From Deltaproteobacteria bacterium (lineage in GTDB: Bacteria; Desulfobacterota; Syntrophobacteria; BM002): a DNA stretch of 35,149 bases. Shown piece by piece: positions 1-7,717 of the stretch. A program made the translations under genes and the position numbers. The stretch's first letter is position 1, and each line of letters opens with the position of its first letter. The notes under the pieces are model-generated. The model was not told the DNA's origin. It was given only the letters and a program-made list of their open reading frames with translations, and did not search any database. The stretch spans positions 1-35,149 of the forward strand of contig JAFDGZ010000026.1 of the NCBI GenBank assembly GCA_019309045.1. The letters run 5' to 3'.

Positions 1-180
1 GCTTTGTGGTGAAGATTCCAGCCGCAATTTAGAGGTGTATTGGTTTCTGTTCTAGGGTCAGTTGAGGTGATTCAGTGGAATGTATTCTTTCACAAGAATA
101 CTGACAGTGTCAATGAAATCAATGCAAAGCCTTGGTTCTGCGGCACCTTCTATCGCCATGAGGGAAACATGCATCAATAA
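1..180. other. Stretch without a recognisable gene
   Basis: No open reading frame with a credible start or a family resemblance is visible here. The only clear structure is a perfect 8-bp inverted repeat with a 4-base loop at 82-101 (GTATTCTT / AAGAATAC). It has no T-tract on either side, so it is not an obvious terminator. Confidence 0.5.
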
Positions 181-336
181 TCAACCCGCAGGGGCAGGTT
201 TGAAACCTGCTCCTACAATGACGATACCGTGGATATGATTTGACATAACAACAAAGGCATCCAGGGCAACGTCTCTGTAATGGTTCGGCAACTGGTGCCA
301 GGGGTGGAATAATCGAAATTGGACAGACGCAGACTG
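181..336 (-). pseudogene. Relic of REP-associated tyrosine transposase (RAYT, Y1_Tnp family)
   Basis: Read on the minus strand, the frame between a TAA (337-339) and a TGA (181-183) contains LDAFVVMSNHIHGIVIV. This is the diagnostic HxH (HUH) metal-binding block of IS200/REP-associated transposases, preceded by WHQLPNHYRD, which is also typical of the family. The frame then runs through a REP palindrome (GAGFKPAPAG) and stops. The rest of the roughly 150-200 residue family, including the catalytic tyrosine helix, is not recognisable in the flanks. It is therefore a truncated, non-functional remnant. In intact members of the family the enzyme acts on the REP hairpins of its own genome, and two such hairpins lie here. 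Confidence 0.75.
191..213. repeat. REP-type palindrome, copy 1
   Basis: An imperfect palindrome with core GCAGGTTT-G-AAACCTGC, G-rich on the left and followed by TCCTACAATG. The same layout, including the trailing CCTACAATG, recurs at 383-405. It lies in frame inside the transposase relic, where it encodes GAGFKPAP. Confidence 0.8.
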
Positions 337-382
337 TTACGCCTCCGCGACCTTACCAGCCGTTGCATATCAACCTATCCCG

Positions 383-405
383 GGGGCGGGTTTAAAACCC
401 GCCCC
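383..405. repeat. REP-type palindrome, copy 2
   Basis: A perfect palindrome with 11-bp arms around one base (GGGGCGGGTTT-A-AAACCCGCCCC), followed by TACAATG as in copy 1. The two copies have the same orientation and lie about 190 bases apart on either side of the relic HUH block. The arrangement fits a RAYT gene once flanked by its REP substrate, but the region between is degraded. Confidence 0.8.
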
Positions 406-581
406 TACAATGCGGTGTCACTCATTTGGGAATATTTCCTTAGTTAGGTCCGAAAACCAGATTGGAACTGCCGGCATGTGTACACCATCTCTCATGCCCC
501 CTCTATCCGCTCCACTTTCTTGAAATACTCTTTTTGGTGCCAAAATCAACCTTCTAAACCCATATCTACTCAGTCCTTGCA

Positions 582-875
582 CTACGGCAATTTCTTCACG
601 ATCTCTGCGAACTCCTCCTTGGTGAAGGCCCTAAGTGTTGTTGTCCTGACAAATCCCTCAGATGCCAGCGCCAGAGAGAAGGCCACATGTGCTTCATCAC
701 TGGGCGCGTCACCAATTACTACATAGTCATATTCGCCTAGGACGACGTAAAAACCTATAAATTTACCCCCCATAGCTTCGTAGGCTTTAATGCCATTTTC
801 AATCCGCTGAGGCGCTTCCTTGATGTTTCTAATCCCTTGATCAGTCAATTTTAACAAGCCGATATAAGTTGGCAT
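582..875 (-). CDS. GYD-domain protein, small
   Basis: A 97-residue protein in the size range of GYD-domain (DUF1488-unrelated, Dabb-like ferredoxin fold) proteins. The family signature is the LGEYDYVVI strand near residues 47-55, where the namesake motif is EYD rather than GYD. The remainder alternates strands and helices without catalytic motifs or membrane segments. A longer frame extends to 902, but the ATG at 875 is preceded by a perfect AGGAGG eight bases upstream, so the shorter form is chosen. Its function is unknown: family members are cytosolic and often regarded as ligand-binding or oligomerising proteins. It stands alone, with no neighbour close enough for an operon. Confidence 0.8.
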   Translation of the reverse strand: MPTYIGLLKLTDQGIRNIKEAPQRIENGIKAYEAMGGKFIGFYVVLGEYDYVVIGDAPSDEAHVAFSLALASEGFVRTTTLRAFTKEEFAEIVKKLP

Positions 876-1430
876 ACGAATAGCCTCCTGTCTCGTTGCC
901 AAGGTTGTTTCGAGTAGGTGGTTGTTCCAGCAAGCTACATAGAAAACAACACCAAGCCTCCAAGGAGATGAGAAACCCCTCAGAGGCTTCGTGTCGGCAC
1001 TTTCTGGAAACTCCTTAACATGACTTTCTCCAGAAGTAGAAGACAGTGCCTAGCCCAGATATTTCAAGTATTGATTTCGTGAGACCATGGAGAAGGGTGT
1101 GCCATGTGGCAACCGCAGGGGATTGGCTCAGAGGCGTACTTGAACAGTACGTCGCAGGGTCCGATACCCGAGGATGCCCGGAAGGACACGCATATCCGTA
1201 GCCGCAGCAGGCAATTCGTGAAATATCCGGGCTAGAATGCGCAGGGTGATAGTCCAGTCCAAATGAGGGCAGAACTGAAAAAGTGGTCTCTCGAAGATGC
1301 TATTGAAAATGAAATAGAATTAATTGCAGCTTAGATTACCAGGGAGGTCCATGTCAAGAAAAAGCTGGTATCTTCCGTTTCCGTTTTTTGGGCCCGAACC
1401 TGATCCGACCACAAATGTTTAAATGTTAAA
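876..1430. other. Long gene-poor stretch, unexplained
   Basis: No credible protein gene is seen. Visible structures are a 7-bp inverted repeat AAGCCTC/GAGGCTT (954-988) and a hairpin CGTACT/AGTACG near 1135-1151. A 23-codon frame at 1263-1334 (starting MRAELKKWSLEDAIENE) reads like protein but has no ribosome-binding site. The segment from about 1080 to 1260 has the irregular GC-rich look of a structured RNA or decayed element, and I could not match it to a known family. Confidence 0.4.
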
Positions 1431-1473
1431 CAAAGAAAGCCCCCACCAGCCGGCGCACAGGGCTGGGGGGGCT
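1431..1473 (-). terminator. Rho-independent terminator of the tRNA-Arg transcript
   Basis: On the minus strand a GC-rich hairpin (arms at 1438-1451 and 1461-1473, one bulge) is followed by TTTCTTTGTTT. It lies about 180 bases downstream of tRNA-Arg with no gene between, so it most likely ends that transcript. Confidence 0.75.
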
Positions 1474-1480
1474 ATAATTT

Positions 1481-1584
1481 GGTTTCAGGCGACCGGCGCA
1501 CAAAGTCGCTGAAACCTTGGGGCACCAGGCAGGGCTAAAGGTGGGACCCTGCCTTTTGGAATAATAGCACAAAGTCGCCTGAAA
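1481..1584. other. Alternative hairpins in the tRNA-Arg trailer
   Basis: The arm at 1481-1493 can pair with 1505-1516 (one bulge) or, in perfect 11-base complementarity, with 1574-1584. The two pairings exclude each other. Between them sits an independent hairpin GGCAGGG/CCCTGCC (1528-1553), followed on the plus strand by TTTT. Short direct repeats (GCGCACA, GCACAAAGTCGC) recur across 1453-1580. No coding frame is present. Confidence 0.6.
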
Positions 1585-1652
1585 AAGAAATAGGCAGTTG
1601 ATCAATCCTCTAGCAGGAGCAATGGTATACCGGGCAAGGAGGAGATTTTGCC

Positions 1653-1729
1653 TGGTGCCCCCGGCGTGACTCGAACACGCGACGCCCGGATTAGGAATCC
1701 GGTGCTCTATCCACCTGAGCTACGGGGGC
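1653..1729 (-). tRNA. tRNA-Arg (anticodon CCT)
   Basis: A full cloverleaf folds on the minus strand. The acceptor is GCCCCCG/CGGGGGC, the anticodon arm is CCGGA-TTCCTAA-TCCGG giving anticodon CCT, and the T-loop is TTCGAGT. CCA is encoded. It decodes AGG. An inverted copy of its 3' end plus flank lies 130 bases downstream. Confidence 0.97.
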
Positions 1730-1964
1730 ACTGTGGGTCTGAAGTCCGTTACTACAATTTATGGATCTGGCTGTCAAGCACTCAAACCTGTAGTTGCCTG
1801 CCGCCGGCAGAAAATGATGGCTTTTGGCTAGAACCACCATGCTACTTCTGCTTTCTCGAGCCTGCAGAGAGAATACCCTGGATGCAGTTTGCCCCTTTGT
1901 CCAGCAGCAATGCTCAATTGCTTGCTCCTGCACAGATCCTTGCAAACCTGTCTGCTTCAAGATT

Positions 1965-2465
1965 TCAAGTCAGTGGCGCCTCACACACCGGACAGAGCAC
2001 AGTGCCGTTGGCCAGAGGTTTCAGGCAGCCCGTACAGGTTACCGCCCCGCACTCCGCACAGGTCTTGAATGTGCTCACGTGCTGACCGCAGCCAAAGCAT
2101 CTGACCCTGGAAGGAGGTTTTTCTTTTGCGTCTCCTGCTGCGATTTCCGCGTACAGGAAACGAAGTTCCTCCTCGGTCAATTCGAGAAAATAGACAGCTG
2201 CCCCGGAAGAGCTGCGCTCCTTTCTTGTTTTTTCAATCTCTGAGCGCACAACTATTGTATTGACTACTAGAGCGGGCCGACGAGGGGTCTTGATGACCAC
2301 GCATATCTTATCGTGCAGTGACAGGGGGTATTCAGTGGCAATGAAGGCTCCCTTTGGACCGATATTCTTGGTCACACCCCTTTTCGGTCCCTGGGGTGTC
2401 ATTATGGTCACTGGCCAGTTCACCTCAACCCTTGGAAATCTACGTTTTTCTCGTTTAGCCCTCAT
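1965..2465 (-). CDS. PilZ-domain protein with C-terminal eight-cysteine zinc-binding tail
   Basis: A 166-residue cytosolic protein. Residues 5-110 form a PilZ domain, the c-di-GMP-binding beta barrel. The RxxxR element is at 8-12 (RRFPR). The second element reads NIGPKGAF at 34-41, with glycine where the consensus (D/N)xSxxG has serine. Residues 120-163 carry eight cysteines (C123, C126, C136, C139, C144, C147, C158, C161) in four CxxC pairs, enough for two zinc sites of ribbon or B-box type. This suggests a c-di-GMP sensor that passes its signal through a zinc-finger protein or nucleic-acid interface (inference). It is divergent from a second PilZ gene at 2907. The ribosome-binding site before ATG is weak. 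Confidence 0.85.
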   Translation of the reverse strand: MRAKREKRRFPRVEVNWPVTIMTPQGPKRGVTKNIGPKGAFIATEYPLSLHDKICVVIKTPRRPALVVNTIVVRSEIEKTRKERSSSGAAVYFLELTEEELRFLYAEIAAGDAKEKPPSRVRCFGCGQHVSTFKTCAECGAVTCTGCLKPLANGTVLCPVCEAPLT

Positions 2466-2906
2466 GTCTCACGCACTGTATGAAAAAATTAATCAGGTCT
2501 CTGCTCCTTTTGCCACTCAGTTGATGCTCCGTTCAGAGCAGAAAGGATTCTTACGACGATGCACTTCCGATTTGTTGTTGCTGAAAAAGGTATCTCTAAC
2601 ATCACACCATACCTGAAAGAAACAGTTCCTAGCAAGATGAAAAATGGAGGAGCAGCTTACCGGGCAAACCAGCCTGTTCCAATTGCCGCCTCCAGAACCT
2701 TGTTTTGACCACGCTTATAGCAGAAAGTTACGGCCCGTTCCTCCTTATCAGAATATTATGCATGTTCCGCAGGTGGCTTGGCACGGCAGTTGCTACTTTT
2801 TTCAGGTACAGTTCAACACCACTGTGTGCTGCAAGAGGGTCTAGCAAAGCGCAGCCGAATTTCTCATCTCCCATGAGGGTCATCTCGCCCTCTAAACGTA
2901 AAGGAT
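2466..2906. other. Intergenic region between divergent PilZ genes
   Basis: A 441-base region that should carry the promoters of both PilZ genes. I found no pair of hexamers convincing enough to call and no terminator-like hairpin. The short frames inside it lack ribosome-binding sites and family resemblance. Confidence 0.5.
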
Positions 2907-3329
2907 ATGGATTCGAAAAGATTCAAGGATAGACGCAAGCAACCCCGTTTCCAGGTGAACTGGCCAGTCGTAATCCTCACTCGCCATGGGGCCACTGTGG
3001 GGGAGACAGTGAACATCGGTCCCAATGGGGCCTTCCTCTATTGCCCCGTTCTCCTTGATCGCAATGAAAAACTCACCCTGTTCATTGTTGCCCCGAGACG
3101 GCAGCCCATGAAGGTCAGGAGTGTAGTCACCTGGTCAAACAGATATGGCTCCGACGAGGATACCCCTCCTCGAGGCATGGGAGTGAGATTCGTTGACATC
3201 GCGGAGGAAGACCGCAGCCATCTCCTGCAGCTTTTCAGGGGCCTGGAGAACGCAAAGTTACAGCAATTGGGCTCCAGGATGGAAAGCTCCCTGGAGGGAA
3301 AAATAGCGCCCCTGGAAATGCGCCAGTGA
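2907..3329 (+). CDS. PilZ-domain protein
   Basis: A 140-residue cytosolic protein whose first 110 residues form a PilZ domain. The RxxxR motif is at 10-14 (RKQPR). The second motif, NIGPNGAF (36-43), has the same Ser-to-Gly change as the divergent neighbour. The shared run VNWPVxI just after RxxxR indicates that the two genes are paralogues. The C-terminal 30 residues are a short amphipathic tail (LLQLFRGLENAKLQQLG) in place of the zinc-binding tail. The ATG is preceded by AAAGGA at close spacing. It probably binds c-di-GMP and alters a motility, pilus or secretion partner, but no partner gene is adjacent. Confidence 0.85.
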   Translation: MDSKRFKDRRKQPRFQVNWPVVILTRHGATVGETVNIGPNGAFLYCPVLLDRNEKLTLFIVAPRRQPMKVRSVVTWSNRYGSDEDTPPRGMGVRFVDIAEEDRSHLLQLFRGLENAKLQQLGSRMESSLEGKIAPLEMRQ

Positions 3330-3422
3330 ACTGCGTTTTGACTCTGCGCCCTCACGGTTTGCAATAGAATTGCTCTTTCAAGTTTTTACCCCCGAAAGGC
3401 TGGGACTGAAAACCGCCGTGAA

Positions 3423-3668
3423 CTAACATTTCTGTTCAGTATCAAACTGCGCCTCATGCCTGCTGAGTACTTGACCGTACAACAGGGAGGCTCCTCGCCA
3501 TAAAGCAGCAAACAGCATAATCGCCAACAAGCTCCCTATTGGAATAGCAATCAAGTAATCGGACCAGCACCACTCCGACCTTGGCAATGCAGTAAGGTGG
3601 GCCACACAAAAAATCGCCAACGCCGGCATAAAGGCCTGTATACCGAAGGCTAGGTACTTAACGGCCAT
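3423..3668 (-). CDS. Small two-helix membrane protein, unknown
   Basis: An 81-residue protein with two likely membrane helices, about residues 5-26 and 38-60, joined by a short polar loop (RSEWCWSD). The tail is polar and ends in a cysteine (TEQKC). I do not recognise a family. The ATG is preceded by AAGGAT nine bases upstream, which supports translation. It converges with the PilZ gene ending at 3329, and no partner gene is adjacent on its strand. Confidence 0.6.
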   Translation of the reverse strand: MAVKYLAFGIQAFMPALAIFCVAHLTALPRSEWCWSDYLIAIPIGSLLAIMLFAALWRGASLLYGQVLSRHEAQFDTEQKC

Positions 3669-4138
3669 GGCTTCATCCTTTGTGGCAAATGCATTCCCAC
3701 AGAGTGTCTCTTCCAGTAGGCCTCTGTTCTCTACAGTTCATATCTTTGCTCTCATGCAACAATCTCTGTTGCCAGTTCGGCCTCAACCAGCTCGGACAGT
3801 ATTACAGCCAACCTGAACAATACTGTTGGCAGCCCGTTCTGGAATGGGTTGTCTCCAGTGGACTGTAAAGCAAATAATATGCCATCTATTTAATATTCAA
3901 TAGAAAAGGCCCGGATATGATGTTCAAGATATTCGGACAAAGGGCGTGAAGTGATCATGAAGATGCGGCTAGCATCTTGAACTAGAAAAGAACAGATTGA
4001 CTGGGTGTATATTGACAACAGATGCAATGCACGGACTGGCAGCTGCTCGAAGTCCTGGACACCATAGCAGGGCCAGCACCATACAATGCCTGAATCGGGC
4101 TGACCACCTGCAACTTTGCAATCCACTGCAGCAGGTCG
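3669..4138. other. Intergenic stretch, no gene seen
   Basis: About 470 bases with no credible frame. A perfect 8-bp inverted repeat ACAGTATT/AATACTGT (3796-3826) is overlapped by a second one (GCCAAC/GTTGGC). The region lies downstream of the livF terminator and upstream of the small membrane protein, so it may contain that gene's promoter. None was convincing. Confidence 0.45.
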
Positions 4139-4159
4139 AAAAAGTGGGGATTTTCCCCA
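4139..4159 (-). terminator. Rho-independent terminator after livF
   Basis: On the minus strand the hairpin TGGGG-AAAAT-CCCCA is followed by CTTTTTC. It lies about 100 bases past the livF stop, with no gene between, so it marks the end of the import operon. Confidence 0.75.
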
Positions 4160-4260
4160 AAGTTTTGTTCATCATAGTTCCAGGAATGGTGCTAGTGGAG
4201 AGGTCAGGTGGGCAAGCACTACTCGAGCGCCCATTCTTGAGTGGCAAGGCCGAGCCACCT

Positions 4261-5061
4261 TCAGGTCAACCAACGTTTTCTTCGTTTGTAGTGCTTTACA
4301 TCGCGGTAAGAACGCTTGGTCCCCACGTCTGTCAAGCCCAGATAAAATCTCTTCACATCTTCGTTGTCGCGCAAACGGTCCACAGTGTCATCGAGTACGA
4401 TCCTGCCGTTCTCCATGATATAGCCGTAATTGGCGATGCTCAGAGCCAGCCTGGCATTCTGTTCAACCAGCAGGATGCTTGTTTTCTGTTCTTCGTTTAT
4501 CTTCTTGATAATGTGGAATATTTCTGCCACCAGCAGAGGGCTGAGCCCCAGAGATGGCTCATCCAGCAGCATCAACTTTGGTTGAGCCATCAGGGCCCTG
4601 CCAATGACCAGCATCTGCTGCTCACCTCCACTCAAATAGCCGGCCAGGGTTTGCCGCCTTTCCTTGATCCGCGTGAAATAGGAATATACCAGTTCTTGCA
4701 GCTCTCTGATCTTGGCGCGCCCCTTTTGCAGATGAGCTGCTGCTATGAGATTCTCTTCAACCGTGAGATCTTCAAAAACCCGCCTGCCTTCCATGACCTG
4801 GAAGATGCCGCGGCGGACGATCTCCTCGGGCGCCATGTGTTGAATTGGCTGGCCTTCAAATTCTATGATGCCATCAGTCACTTCACCCTCTTCAGTCTTG
4901 AGCAACCCAGAGACTGCCTTGAGAGTGGTGGTCTTGCCTGCTCCGTTGGCGCCCAGGAGAGCCACTATCTGGCCTTCTTTAACAGACAGTGACATTCCTT
5001 TGAGAACCAGAATTACGTCGTTATAGATGACTTCAATATTGTTGATGTTCAGAAGATCCAT
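4261..5061 (-). CDS. livF: Branched-chain-type ABC importer ATP-binding protein LivF
   Basis: A 266-residue cytoplasmic ATPase, the second nucleotide-binding subunit of a HAAT-family (branched-chain amino acid type) importer. Walker A is GANGAGKT (37-44), the signature is LSGGE (143-147) and Walker B is LMLLDEP (163-169), followed by the switch histidine region replaced by LLVEQN as in the LivF subfamily. It is slightly longer than typical LivF (about 235 residues) because of a basic tail, YKRRKRWLT. It is last in the livG-ligase-livHMKF operon and separated from livK by a strong hairpin. The substrate cannot be read from this subunit. Confidence 0.95.
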   Translation of the reverse strand: MDLLNINNIEVIYNDVILVLKGMSLSVKEGQIVALLGANGAGKTTTLKAVSGLLKTEEGEVTDGIIEFEGQPIQHMAPEEIVRRGIFQVMEGRRVFEDLTVEENLIAAAHLQKGRAKIRELQELVYSYFTRIKERRQTLAGYLSGGEQQMLVIGRALMAQPKLMLLDEPSLGLSPLLVAEIFHIIKKINEEQKTSILLVEQNARLALSIANYGYIMENGRIVLDDTVDRLRDNEDVKRFYLGLTDVGTKRSYRDVKHYKRRKRWLT

Positions 5062-5161
5062 AGCCCTCTTTTCGGGACAGAGCCCCAGATAAAGCAGCCC
5101 TATCTAGTACTATTTTTTGCCAGAGGCCCTGTAAACTTTCGAAACGGATGCATCAGGCACA

Positions 5162-5203
5162 GAGGCAGAAAGGCTGGCCGCTGCTGCCAGCCATTTCTGC
5201 CTC
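5162..5203 (-). other. Intercistronic hairpin between livK and livF
   Basis: Long near-perfect inverted repeat. The 10-bp outer arms GAGGCAGAAA/TTTCTGCCTC continue into TGGCTGG/CCAGCC around a 9-base loop. No T-tract follows on the minus strand, so it is more likely an mRNA-stabilising or attenuating element that keeps the binding-protein message in excess over livF than a full terminator. Confidence 0.65.
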
Positions 5204-5224
5204 CGAATGCTGCTGTTCTTCGGG

Positions 5225-6445
5225 TTACCATCCCAGGAATCTAGCTTCCCTTTCAATGGATACGCTCTTTACCGGAACCAGTTTATTGTTGCTCATCTTG
5301 AAGATTCGCAATGAGGTATTGGGACGGTGATCAGTTGGCGTGAAAGTAACGGGAGCGGTTAGACCCCCAGTATCGAAGTCTTTCAGGGTCTCAAGAGCTT
5401 TCTTCAAGCCGGGACCATTCAGCTCTCCCGCCTTGTCAGCCCTCTTGAGGCCCTCCCACATGACCATCATTGCTGACCATCCCTGGATATAGCGAACCGT
5501 GTGGCTAGCCTCGGGGTTGGTCTTCTTGGCAGCTTCCATGGCAGCCTTCATGCCGGGCACATCCTCTCCCCAGAAAGCAAAGGGTGCCATGCCGTAAATG
5601 CGGTCATTTCCTGCCTCGCCTGCGAGTTTTATGAGATTTTCATCAAAACCCCAGACGTTGGAGATGAACTTGGTGCGCAGACCTAACTTGGCCGCATCCT
5701 TGACGATCACAGATGTTGAGGGGGTGGTGCCGCCCACCCAGGCCCAATCCGGGTCGAATTCCTTCATATGCAACAGCTGACTGGTGGCATCAATAGCCCT
5801 GAGACCAACAATTTCATCCGGTCCCACCTTGATTCCCAGTTCTTCCGCCATTTTCTTGCCTGCTGGAATGGGGGCTTTGCCATATGGATGGTCAGGATAG
5901 ATGAAAACCACCCTGGGGGCACGGTTCCCGGCATCAGGAAACATCTCATTGAAGGTGTCTTTGATGAACTTCATGGCCAGACGAATGGCATCTGAATAGG
6001 ATGTTCCCACATAGAAGTTATAGGGTGTTTTTGAGGGGTCATCCAGTTTGGAATCATAGGATGCGGAGATGTAAACGATCTTGTCTTTGTTGATATGAGG
6101 CTTCAAAGCATTGGTATCACCGGTGCCCCAGCCTTGAATAACAAATACCTTGTCCACATCTTTATATTGCTTGTAAAGGTTCACTGCTTCAGGAATCTTG
6201 TAGGCATAGTCGTTGGCTATGAGTTGTATCTTGCGTCCATTCACACCGCCATGCTCATTGATGTACTGTTCAGCGTCTTTGCATGCCTGTGCATAGTCCT
6301 TGCCCACGGCTGATGTGGGACCAGTGATATCAAAAATGCCACCGATCTTGATGGGCGCCGCCTCCTTCTTGGCGCAACCCCACAGCCCAAAGCCAACAAC
6401 CAGTCCTATCACTGCAAGCCAGACAACATACTGTTTTATCTTCAT
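5225..6445 (-). CDS. livK: ABC importer substrate-binding lipoprotein, LivK-like
   Basis: A 406-residue exported protein. Residues 1-23 are a lipoprotein signal peptide ending in the lipobox LWGC, with C24 as the lipidated residue. The remainder is a type I periplasmic binding protein (Peripla_BP_6), starting IKIGGIFDITGPTSAVGK. That loop contacts the ligand carboxylate and amino groups in LivJ/LivK. The inner-membrane lipid anchor is unusual in E. coli LivK but common in other lineages. The start is supported by AAGGAGAGGGG just upstream. Family members bind branched-chain amino acids, amides, or aromatic and aliphatic acids. The adjacent acyl-CoA ligase favours an organic acid here (inference). 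Confidence 0.9.
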   Translation of the reverse strand: MKIKQYVVWLAVIGLVVGFGLWGCAKKEAAPIKIGGIFDITGPTSAVGKDYAQACKDAEQYINEHGGVNGRKIQLIANDYAYKIPEAVNLYKQYKDVDKVFVIQGWGTGDTNALKPHINKDKIVYISASYDSKLDDPSKTPYNFYVGTSYSDAIRLAMKFIKDTFNEMFPDAGNRAPRVVFIYPDHPYGKAPIPAGKKMAEELGIKVGPDEIVGLRAIDATSQLLHMKEFDPDWAWVGGTTPSTSVIVKDAAKLGLRTKFISNVWGFDENLIKLAGEAGNDRIYGMAPFAFWGEDVPGMKAAMEAAKKTNPEASHTVRYIQGWSAMMVMWEGLKRADKAGELNGPGLKKALETLKDFDTGGLTAPVTFTPTDHRPNTSLRIFKMSNNKLVPVKSVSIEREARFLGW

Positions 6446-6473
6446 TTTTTCCCCTCTCCTTCAGGTTTTCTCG

Positions 6474-6516
6474 GGCGCCGGACAACACAATCGTGCCGTC
6501 ATGACAACCCGGCGCC
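6474..6516 (-). other. Hairpin in the livM-livK gap
   Basis: Perfect 8-bp arms GGCGCCGG/CCGGCGCC separated by 27 bases, immediately upstream of the livK ribosome-binding site. No T-tract follows. It may protect the livK message from 3'-to-5' or internal decay, or mark a processing point. No separate promoter was found in this gap. Confidence 0.5.
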
Positions 6517-6629
6517 ACAATAGCTCCCTCTCCCAAAGCGTTGCTGGTCACCTCCTCTCTTCTGCTGCAAGAAATTTCCTCAATTATGTGCAGGTCAGTT
6601 CCATCAAATACCTGAAAAAAAATAATATA

Positions 6630-7697
6630 TCAATACGAGAAGGGCCACAATTTCCAATAAGCACGGACCGTATGCCAGCGGGCTGCCAGTCCATCCGGCT
6701 CAAAGATCAAAAACAGAATTATGACCACCCCGAATACCAGCTCTCGCAAGGTCCCGAAAATTGCAAAGATGTTTGGGTACACATTGCTCAAAGCTTGCGA
6801 GGGAATGCGCAACAGTTCCGGGAGCAACACCATAAAAATCGTGCCAAATATGCCTCCAAGCACATGACCGAGACCGCCTATAATGACCATGGCAAGGTAT
6901 TGGATGGAAAGCCACATGGTAAAGTGTTCATCACTGATGATCATATTGTAGTGGGCGAAAAGACCGCCTGCTACTCCCACATAAAAGGAGCTAATACCAA
7001 AAGACAGCAGGCGGTACTTGAACAAATTTACTCCCATGATTTCTGCAGAAAGATAGCGATCCCGGACTGCCACGAAAGCCCGGCCTGTCTTGGTGCGAAG
7101 CAAATTTTTGAGAAACAGAGTGGAGGCGACAACCAGCACAAATACCAGGTAGAAATAGCGCTTGTCAGTATCCAGAGCCAGCCCGGCAATAACGGGTGGA
7201 TCAATATTGAGCCCTGCACTTCCCCCGGTAAGAGAAGTCCAGTTTCGCATGGTATATTCAATAATAAATTGAGCCGCCATGGTGGCTATTGCCAGGTACA
7301 AGCCGCGGAGCCGCAGTGAGGGCACCCCAAAGATCATTCCCACAGCCGCTGTTACCAGGCCGGCAGCAGGCAATGACAGCCACAAGGGCCAACCCGCCTT
7401 CATGAAGAGGATGCCAGAGGTATAGGCGCCCACCCCCATAAAAGCGCCATGTCCCAGAGATATCTGGCCGGTAAAACCGGTGAGGATGTTCAATCCATGT
7501 GCCCCTATAATAAATATGCCAATCATGTTTGCCATATGCAGCACATTGATTCCGAAGATGGCACTGAGAGAAGATGCCACATTGGGGAACACCACGAAAA
7601 GGAACACCAGAAATCCCCACATCCAGCACTTGAGCCATAATGTCTGGAGGATTTTTTCATCGTCTTCATAATTGGTATGAAACAGACCTGAGGGCAT
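6630..7697 (-). CDS. livM: ABC importer permease LivM
   Basis: A 355-residue integral membrane protein of the LivM permease family. After a hydrophilic N-terminal segment (about 25 residues) come roughly nine to ten hydrophobic helices. Family landmarks are GLNILTGFTGQISLGHGAFMGVGAY (about residues 68-92), PSLRLRGLYLAIATMA and the cytoplasmic coupling region MGVNLFKYRLLSF. It should pair with LivH to form the transmembrane channel. The ATG at 7697 is preceded by AGGAG at 11 bases. The stop of livH lies only 20 bases upstream, which indicates co-transcription. Confidence 0.95.
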   Translation of the reverse strand: MPSGLFHTNYEDDEKILQTLWLKCWMWGFLVFLFVVFPNVASSLSAIFGINVLHMANMIGIFIIGAHGLNILTGFTGQISLGHGAFMGVGAYTSGILFMKAGWPLWLSLPAAGLVTAAVGMIFGVPSLRLRGLYLAIATMAAQFIIEYTMRNWTSLTGGSAGLNIDPPVIAGLALDTDKRYFYLVFVLVVASTLFLKNLLRTKTGRAFVAVRDRYLSAEIMGVNLFKYRLLSFGISSFYVGVAGGLFAHYNMIISDEHFTMWLSIQYLAMVIIGGLGHVLGGIFGTIFMVLLPELLRIPSQALSNVYPNIFAIFGTLRELVFGVVIILFLIFEPDGLAARWHTVRAYWKLWPFSY

Positions 7698-7717
7698 GGA
7701 ACGAATTTCTCCTCTTC

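Noticed and set aside
1100-1290. Possible group I intron remnant, from the string GTGATAGTCC
   Set aside because: No matching GACTA partner or conserved P3/P4/P6 pairing could be found nearby.
1691-1960. Minus-strand frame ending in APVAQVDRAPDS
   Set aside because: Its end is a translation through the tRNA-Arg gene, a common false protein.
3997-4992. Long plus-strand frame of 331 codons
   Set aside because: It is antisense to livF, which has complete ABC motifs. The frame has no family resemblance and no ribosome-binding site.
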